Shown here: in pieces, positions 6,004 to 8,050 of the stretch
How positions within the stretch are numbered: the first letter of the stretch is position 1
Layout of the letters: the number at the start of each line of letters is the position of its first letter
NCBI GenBank assembly: GCA_018714685.1
Contig: DVNC01000055.1
Location: 1 to 8,050 of the forward strand
DNA length: 8,050 nt
Direction of reading: 5' to 3'
Source of the DNA: Scatocola faecipullorum
GTDB lineage: Bacteria; Pseudomonadota; Alphaproteobacteria; RF32; CAG-239
The notes under the pieces: model-generated
Databases searched by the model: none
Seen by the model: the letters and a program-made list of their open reading frames with translations, nothing else
What the model was told of the DNA's origin: nothing
Made by a program: the position numbers and the translations under genes

Positions 6004-7671
6004 ATGCTGCAATCTCTTTCGATTCGCAATGTAGTTTTGATTGATAAGCTGGATTTGGACTTCAAATCCGGCTTAAGCGTGCTGACCGGCGAAACCGGCG
6101 CCGGCAAATCCATTCTGTTGGATTCGCTCGGATTGGTGCTGGGCAACCGGGCCGAAACCTCGCTGATACGGCAGGGGGAAGACAAATTGAGCGTTACCGC
6201 CCAGTTCAGTTTGCAAAAACAAACGCCAGCCCTGCGCGCCCTGTTGGATGAATATGAAATCGAGGCCGATGACGAACTTTTGATAAAGCGCAGCCTGACC
6301 CGCGACGGCAAAGGAAAAATCTTCATCAACGACCAGCCGGCCGGAGCTAAGCTGTTGAAAGAAATCGGCAAATATCTGGTAGAGGTTCACGGCCAGTTTG
6401 ATAATCAGGGGCTGTTAAACCCGGCCAATCATCTTGACGTGTTGGATGCTTACGGGGCTTACAAACCGTTGGTCGAACGAACGGCTGCTGCTTTTGCCGC
6501 CTATAAAAAGGCTCGTGCCGCCCGCCAGGAGGCAGAAAAAAACATTGCCCGTGCCAAAGAAGATGAAGAAAATCTGCGTCATTGGGTTGATGAATTGGAA
6601 AAAATGAATCCCCGGCCGGATGAAGAAGACGAACTCGGCAAAAAACGGCAGGAAATGATGAACGCCGAAAAAATCATCGACAGTCTGAACTATGCCTATG
6701 GCGCTTTAACCGAAAGAGCTGACGTTCAGGGTGCCATCCGCTCGGCTCAGTCGGCAATGGACAAGGCCAATACGCTGGTTGACGGGCGTTATCAAACGAT
6801 TATTGATATGCTGGATCAGGCTCTGATAGACATTTCCGAAACCGTCAACGAGCTTGAAGAGGTTTCTCATAACGTCAGCCTTAATCAAAATGAACTGGAG
6901 AACATTGAAGAGCGTCTTTACGCCTTGCGCGGTCTGGCCCGCAAACATAACGTCGCCGTCAGCGATTTGCCGCAGACTTTGGCTGATTTCCGCAATCGCC
7001 TGTCAACCATAGAACTGGGTGAAGAGGGAATTGCCGCCCTGCGGAAAGCTGAGGACACAGCCAAACTGGATTATGTCAAAGCTGCCAATGAGTTGAGTTC
7101 TGCCCGTCAGGCCGCGGCATTGCAGTTGGACAACAAAGTGATGTCCGAGTTGCCTCCGCTGAAAATGGAAAAGGCCAGATTTGTTACCGTTGTGGAAAAA
7201 ATGGACGAAAGCGGGTGGAGTGAAAAAGGTTTTAACAACGTTTACTTTACGGTCGCCACCAATCCCAATTCACCGCAGGGACCTCTGAATAAAATTGCTT
7301 CCGGCGGCGAACTGGCACGCTTTATGCTGGCTTTGAAAGTTAATCTGGCACAGAGTTCAAGCGTCGCTACCATGATTTTTGATGAAGTTGATGCAGGTGT
7401 CGGCGGTGCTACCGCTCAGGCTGTCGGCGAACGCCTGGCTCGTCTGGCTCGCGATGTTCAGGTGCTGGTCGTTACCCATTCTCCGCAAGTTGCCGCCTGT
7501 GGCAACAATCATTTCAAGGTCGAGAAATCAACGGCCGACAACGTCACCACAACCACGGTTCGCGAATTGACCAAAATCGAAAAATCCGAGGAAATCGCCC
7601 GTATGCTGGCGGGAGAAGTGATTACCGATGCCGCCCGCGCCGCCGCCAAAGTGCTTATCGGGGCTGAATAA
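6004..7671 (+). CDS. recN: DNA repair protein RecN
   Basis: RecN is an SMC-like ATPase that acts in the cytoplasm in early recombinational repair of double-strand breaks. The 555-residue protein has the normal family length. The N-terminal half-site contains Walker A GETGAGKS at 29-36. A central region of about 155-390 is rich in charged heptad-like helices, as expected for the coiled-coil arms. The C-terminal half-site has the ABC signature ASGGELAR (432-439), Walker B with DE at 460-461 and a switch His492 in VVTHS. All ATPase motifs are intact. It starts 13 bases after bamD. TAGGA (5988-5992), overlapping the bamD stop, is eleven bases from the ATG, so translation may be coupled to bamD. 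No LexA-type box was recognised upstream. In many alphaproteobacteria ligA follows recN, but here a terminator and a convergent gene do. Confidence 0.97.
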   Translation: MLQSLSIRNVVLIDKLDLDFKSGLSVLTGETGAGKSILLDSLGLVLGNRAETSLIRQGEDKLSVTAQFSLQKQTPALRALLDEYEIEADDELLIKRSLTRDGKGKIFINDQPAGAKLLKEIGKYLVEVHGQFDNQGLLNPANHLDVLDAYGAYKPLVERTAAAFAAYKKARAARQEAEKNIARAKEDEENLRHWVDELEKMNPRPDEEDELGKKRQEMMNAEKIIDSLNYAYGALTERADVQGAIRSAQSAMDKANTLVDGRYQTIIDMLDQALIDISETVNELEEVSHNVSLNQNELENIEERLYALRGLARKHNVAVSDLPQTLADFRNRLSTIELGEEGIAALRKAEDTAKLDYVKAANELSSARQAAALQLDNKVMSELPPLKMEKARFVTVVEKMDESGWSEKGFNNVYFTVATNPNSPQGPLNKIASGGELARFMLALKVNLAQSSSVATMIFDEVDAGVGGATAQAVGERLARLARDVQVLVVTHSPQVAACGNNHFKVEKSTADNVTTTTVRELTKIEKSEEIARMLAGEVITDAARAAAKVLIGAE

Positions 7672-7708
7672 TCTAAAGAACCCCGCGTAATGCGGGGTTT
7701 ACTTTAGA
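7672..7708. terminator. Hairpin terminator, probably bidirectional, between recN and the convergent gene
   Basis: The core stem pairs AACCCCGC (7679-7686) with GCGGGGTT (7692-7699) around the loop GTAAT. An outer stem pairs TCTAAAG (7672-7678) with CTTTAGA (7702-7708), with two unpaired bases at 7700-7701. It begins directly after the recN stop. The stop codon of the convergent minus-strand gene (7706-7704) lies within the outer stem. Short T-rich stretches follow the core on both strands, so it could end transcription both ways, though neither has a long U-run. Confidence 0.85.
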
Positions 7709-8050
7709 GGTTCTTGTAAGGAACGAAGTAAAAATCGGGATTTCGTCCTGTTGCTTTCACATAATCTCCAGGAGCTACTTGCGCATAAAAATGTGTCCAC
7801 ATACTTCTAACCCCTGTAGAGGACACAGAAATACCATTAATGTTAACCCCTGCCCCAACATTATCAATATCTTGAATCCTGCCAATAACAATGCCATAAC
7901 TGGTCGGATAATAAGTTGAAGAAGTCGGATTAATTGATTTCTTTTTACTCCAATCTAAAACCATATTCTTAACCACATCCGCTTTCTTAACGCAATTAAA
8001 ATAGGATGTGTTAAAGGGGCACTTGAGAGCGGGACTGAGACAGTCAGAGG
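7704..8050 (-). CDS. Unrecognised protein, 5' end beyond the window (partial)
   Basis: The frame is open from the stop at 7706-7704 to the right window edge, giving at least 115 codons. The GTG at 7976-7974 is therefore unlikely to be the real start, since the open frame continues upstream through it with residues such as CPFNTSYFNCVKKAD. No family is recognised. The visible part has three Cys residues upstream of that GTG codon. It then has a stretch rich in Ser, Thr, Tyr, Gly and alternating hydrophobic residues (YGIVIGRIQD, VNINGISVSS, APGDYVKATG), which suggests mostly beta structure. It ends in the aromatic tail FYFVPYKNL. That composition and the Cys residues would suit a secreted or surface protein, but the N-terminus, where a signal peptide would be, is not seen. 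G+C over 7741-7980 is about 38%, lower than recN beside it. Acquisition by transfer is possible but not shown. Confidence 0.6.
   Translation of the reverse strand, partial: SDCLSPALKCPFNTSYFNCVKKADVVKNMVLDWSKKKSINPTSSTYYPTSYGIVIGRIQDIDNVGAGVNINGISVSSTGVRSMWTHFYAQVAPGDYVKATGRNPDFYFVPYKNL

Noticed and set aside
7704..7976. Complete small gene of 90 codons starting at the GTG at 7976-7974
   Set aside because: The frame remains open upstream to the window edge with protein-like sequence, so the GTG is more likely an internal Val and the gene is partial.

Overview
The window reads as a chromosomal housekeeping segment from a Gram-negative bacterium, most likely an alphaproteobacterium of moderate G+C. 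Three things point that way: the lpxC-bamD-recN gene order, the type A RNase P RNA, and the style of the division genes. The family assignments rest on motifs. The taxonomic call is an inference from gene order and sequence style. No mobile element, tRNA, CRISPR array or phage module is visible.

Left part, minus strand (about 139-3798): a compact division and cell-wall operon, mraZ > rsmH > ftsL > ftsI, the head of the dcw cluster. The mraZ and rsmH reading frames overlap by 4 bases, and the next two gaps are 23 and 27 bases. The mraZ promoter region holds three 10-bp-spaced TGGGAA repeats that look like MraZ operator boxes, so the operon is probably autoregulated. ftsI is followed by a short A+T-rich gap. 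In that gap, a promoter, ribosome binding site and start codon for the next minus-strand gene can be read at the window edge.

Middle (about 3731-4363): a divergent intergenic region of about 255 bases, then rnpB, the RNase P RNA, on the plus strand. Only 22 bases separate the closing P1 helix of rnpB from the lpxC start codon.

Right part, plus strand (4386-7671): lpxC > bamD > recN, tightly spaced, ending at a strong hairpin that probably terminates transcription in both directions. These genes make lipid A, assemble outer-membrane proteins and repair DNA breaks. In many alphaproteobacteria lpxC-bamD-recN follows ftsQ-ftsA-ftsZ at the far end of the dcw cluster. Here the head and tail of that neighbourhood sit back to back around rnpB, with murE-ftsZ absent between them. 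Right of the terminator, an A+T-richer minus-strand gene of unknown function converges and runs off the edge.

No convincing new biological system was found. The points most worth checking are the rearranged dcw layout, the rnpB-lpxC junction, the inverted MraZ boxes overlapping the promoter, and the unknown gene at the right edge.
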